This document shows positions 61,901 through 64,000 of a DNA stretch of 64,000 nucleotides, in pieces (the stretch's first letter is position 1; each line of letters starts with the position of its first letter). The notes below the pieces were generated by a model that saw nothing but the letters and a program-made list of their open reading frames with translations, was not told where the DNA came from and did not search any database. The position numbers and the translations under genes are program-made. This DNA comes from Rhabdornis inornatus (lineage: Eukaryota > Chordata > Aves > Passeriformes > Rhabdornithidae). The stretch covers positions 708,183-772,182 of the forward strand of contig VWZS01010887.1 of NCBI GenBank assembly GCA_013397075.1, read 5' to 3'.

Positions 61901-62184
61901 CATAGCTATGAAGCTTCTCAGCAATATATGGAAATAGTTTTACAGAACTGGTGCTGGAATTGTTATCTGTGGTATCATTTTGTCCATCTGCTGACATTAT
62001 TTGGGATAAATTTTATTTTTTATTTTTGTGCCAGGCTTTTCTTGGTTTGACACAAGCCACGTTTTCTTTATGGCTTTGTGTACCAACTTGCAGGTGCAGA
62101 ACCCTGCAATCTTGAATGCAAGCTGATGGGAGACATAATGAGTTTTAATATCAGAAATTTGTTTTTAATCAGAGGTTAACCAAA
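58922..62184. other. intergenic region, HEATR1 side
   Basis: 3.3 kb between two CR1 fragments. No gene, RNA or further repeat recognised except short A-rich and CAAA tracts near 61180. Confidence 0.8.
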
Positions 62185-62352
62185 TCTCGGATGAGAAGCC
62201 CAGTGAAGCCATGGAATTTCCACCCTTGGAGATATTCCAAACACAACTGGGCAAAACCCATGAGCAAAATGCTCTAAGCTGGCCCTGCTCTGGGGCTGAA
62301 TCAGATGGCTTTTAGAGTACTCTTCCAGTCTACATGGTTCTGTGGTTCTGCA
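62185..62352 (+). mobile_element. CR1-type LINE 3' fragment
   Basis: A short degraded fragment whose order of motifs (CCTTGGAGATATTCC, CAACTGGGCAAAACCC, TGCTCTAAGCTGGCCCTGCT, then TGGTTCTGTGGTTCTG) follows the 3' end of a diverged CR1 subfamily in the plus orientation. No coding capacity. The limits are approximate. Confidence 0.6.
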
Positions 62353-62736
62353 GCCAGGATCTAGCCCACACACATTACTGCAGCTTTCAATACCTTCTGC
62401 TCATGGGAGTCCTGCACTTTCTCTAACATCACCCACTCAACATATGGAAAAATCTTGAGGTGGAACAGCTGTAGTTGTTCTAGTTCTGCCATCTCTTCTC
62501 TGTGAAGAGATGTCTGGTGGATCCCCACTCCTAGCCCAGGCTGTTGCCTTGCTGGGCTCAGCACAAGGCCAGCAGCAGCCCTGCCACAGACACCTGGCTG
62601 AAGTGTCTCCATCTCTCCATCCCTGCTGCCTTCACACCCTGGTTGCGGCCTCAGAGCAGGAGGCTGGACCCTGCCCCACACCTGCATGGTGTCTCCACAG
62701 GGACACTGCCCTCCAGGGACGTAACTGGATGGTGAA

Positions 62737-62814
62737 ACCATCCACACGGCCACTACGGCTGCTTCCCTCATGGACACCATCCACACGGCCACTATGGCTG
62801 CTTCCCTTATGGAG
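62737..62814 (+). repeat. 39-bp tandem duplication
   Basis: Two adjacent copies of a 39-base unit that starts ACCATCCACACGGCCACTA and differs at a few positions, for example CTACGG/CTATGG and CCTCATGG/CCTTATGG. A third partial echo (GACACGGCTGCCCCTGG) follows. It sits between the CR1 fragments in GC-richer intergenic DNA. 39 is a multiple of three, but I see no convincing gene here. Confidence 0.8.
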
Positions 62815-62875
62815 ACCAGTGACATGCCGACACGGCTGCCCCTGGAGGTGGCACATACTCAGCTGGATCATAGGC

Positions 62876-63450
62876 TCGCTTGTGTTGGAGAAGACCTCTA
62901 AGATCATTGTGTCCAACCACTAACTCAGCACTGCCAAGCTCACCACTCAACTGTGTCCCTAAATCCCATGCCTTCTAACCACCTCCAGGGATGGTGACTC
63001 CATCACTTCACTGGGCAGTTCCCGTCACTTCCAATGCCTGATCACCCTTACGGCAAAACAATGTTTCTTAATATCCAATCTAAACAAGGACAACCCGAGG
63101 CCATTTCCTGTAGTCTTGTCACTTGTAACTTGGAGGAAGTGGCCAACTCCCACCTGGCTACTGTGTCCTTTCAGGAAGTTGTGGAGAAGGACTACGTTCC
63201 CCTAAGCCTCCTCTTCTCCAGGCTAAACACCCCCAGGCCCCTCAGCTGCTCCTCACAGCACTTGTGCTCCAGGCCCTTCACCAGCTCTGTTAGCATTCTC
63301 TGGATTCGCTCCAGCACCTCAATGTCCATCTTGTACTGAAAGGCACAGAACTGGGCACAGGATCTGACGATCCTTTCCCTGGTCCTTCTGGCCGCACTAT
63401 TCCTGACACAGCTCAGGGTGCCACGGCTCCCTGGACACGCTGCAGCCCGT
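62876..63450 (-). mobile_element. CR1 LINE fragment reaching the HEATR1 promoter
   Basis: Read on the minus strand, this carries CR1 sequence from GTGTCAGGAATAGTGCGGCC, through AAGATGGACATTGAGGTGCT and CCTGGAGAAGAGGAGGCTTA, to GGATATTAAGAAACATTG and the CTTAGAGGTCTTCTCCAAC 3' region. The terminal ATTCTATG repeat is missing. The right edge grades into the CpG island about 400 bases upstream of the HEATR1 ATG, so its exact end is uncertain. A long minus-strand open frame running across it is a by-product of CR1 plus GC-rich DNA, not a gene. Confidence 0.88.
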
Positions 63451-63844
63451 TTCGCAGCTCTCGGCCAGCAGCTCCAGCCGCTTTCCGCTGCCGGGGGCGG
63501 AGCGGGGCCAGGGCCGGGGCGGGGCCGGGAACTTCCCGAGGCTCTGGAGCAGCCGCTTCCGGGTGAGCGGCGCGCGCAGCCCACGTGCGGCCCGGCGGGG
63601 AGCGGCGGGAGCAGGTCGGTGCTGGGGACCGGGGTCGGGACCGGGATCGCGACAGGACACGTGTCACGCCGGGCGCTGTCCGCCTTGCTCCCCGGCTGGG
63701 CCCGGCCCGGCCACACGTGCGCGCCCGAGCGGCGGCGGGGCCGGGAGGGGCGGCTGGCTGCGTGCGGCTGCTTCACCGGCGGGCCTGCCGTGGTTTTCCT
63801 CCCCCAGTTTTCTCCGGAGGCTCCTTTCCCCCCAGCGCGGAGCC
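63440..63844 (+). promoter_or_regulatory. HEATR1: HEATR1 CpG-island promoter with three CACGTG E-boxes
   Basis: This CpG-dense block lies immediately upstream of the HEATR1 start codon. It contains GC boxes (around 63493-63500 and 63515-63525), an ETS-type CTTCCGG (63556-63562), a kappa-B-like GGGAACTTCCC (63527-63537), and three palindromic CACGTG E-boxes at 63582-63587, 63658-63663 and 63714-63719. There is no TATA box, which is typical of a housekeeping gene. CACGTG is the MYC/MAX and USF site, fitting a ribosome-biogenesis gene. The transcription start is not determined. Confidence 0.75.
63563..63835 (+). other. HEATR1: possible 5'-UTR intron of HEATR1
   Basis: A donor-like CTTCCGG|GTGAGC (GT at 63563) and two acceptor-like pyrimidine tracts, TTTTCCTCCCCCAG (AG at 63806-63807) and CTCCTTTCCCCCCAG (AG at 63834-63835), flank the GC-rich stretch before the ATG. 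This suggests a non-coding first exon ending near 63562 and a short intron. It is inferred from splice motifs alone, which occur by chance in GC-rich DNA. Confidence 0.35.
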
Positions 63845-63986
63845 ATGACGTCCCTGGCGGAGCAGCTGAAGCGGCTGGCGCTGCCCCAGAACGATCCCAG
63901 CCTCCTGGACCGCAGCGAGGTGGCATCGCTGCTCTTCACCTGCAAGGAAGCCGCCACTATTGACAGGGACACGTTTTTTGCTATCG
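63845..63986 (+). CDS. HEATR1: HEATR1 first coding exon (partial gene, continues right)
   Basis: HEATR1 (yeast Utp10 homologue) is a large nucleolar HEAT-repeat protein of the small-subunit processome, needed for RNA polymerase I transcription and pre-18S rRNA processing. The exon encodes 47 residues plus one base, MTSLAEQLKRLALPQNDPSL through CKEAATIDRDTFFAI, which matches the HEATR1 N-terminus (MTSLA-QL-RLALPQ, EVASLLF, KEAATIDRD). The ATG context is good (GAGCCATGA) and the donor is ATCG|GTGAGT. The rest of the roughly 2,100-residue protein lies beyond the window. Transcription is divergent from ACTN2. Confidence 0.95.
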
Positions 63987-64000
63987 GTGAGTTTGGGCTG

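Noticed and set aside
63192..63926. 244-codon minus-strand open frame
   Set aside because: It runs through a CR1 fragment, the HEATR1 CpG island and the antisense of HEATR1 exon 1. Stop-poor GC-rich DNA explains it.
63418..63963. 181-codon plus-strand open frame at HEATR1
   Set aside because: It is in a different frame from the true HEATR1 start at 63845 and consists of promoter CpG-island sequence with low-complexity G, A, R and P content.
1..64000. tRNA, rRNA, CRISPR array, bacterial operon or phage-like system
   Set aside because: No such structures seen. The window is animal nuclear DNA and regularly spaced repeats are limited to microsatellites.

Overview
The window is vertebrate nuclear DNA, most likely from a bird. 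The evidence is split genes with GT/AG introns, several chicken-repeat-1 (CR1) LINE 3' ends, moderately short introns and no bacterial gene architecture. The species cannot be fixed from the sequence. It holds the 5' two-thirds of one gene on the minus strand, sarcomeric alpha-actinin-2 (ACTN2), and the first coding exon of a second gene on the plus strand, HEATR1. The two are divergent, and to my knowledge HEATR1 and ACTN2 are divergent neighbours in human 1q43 too, so this is a conserved block.

Layout. Positions 1-258 are intron 12 of ACTN2; its later exons lie off the left edge. Coding exons 12 down to 2 run from 259 to 23744. A 22.5-kb first intron (23745-46285) follows, then coding exon 1 (46286-46420), the 5' leader and a GC-rich promoter (about 46421-46860). 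From about 46860 to 62180 is intergenic DNA with one clear CR1 copy (about 58250-58921). At 62185-63450 lie another CR1 3' fragment, a 39-bp tandem duplication and a minus-strand CR1 that runs into the HEATR1 CpG-island promoter (about 63440-63844). The HEATR1 start codon is at 63845 and its first coding exon ends at 63986.

The most interesting feature is in the actin-binding domain of ACTN2. Two exons encoding parts of the second calponin-homology domain (CH2) are each present twice in tandem: exon 6 (6a 12347-12425, 6b 10620-10698; both 79 bp) and exon 8 (8a 7218-7303, 8b 6003-6088; both 86 bp). All four copies are open and keep matching intron phases and splice dinucleotides. Neither length is a multiple of three, so only one of each pair can be used without shifting the frame. 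With the single exon 7 between them, the gene can in principle make four versions of its CH2 domain.

Other points: intron 3 contains an assembly artefact (two blocks of about 350 and 245 bp present twice, joined by single Ns around a gapped GA satellite). It also contains a 35-bp inverted insertion with the geometry of a template-switch mutation. Several near-perfect hairpins occur elsewhere. The HEATR1 promoter carries three CACGTG E-boxes within about 140 bp.
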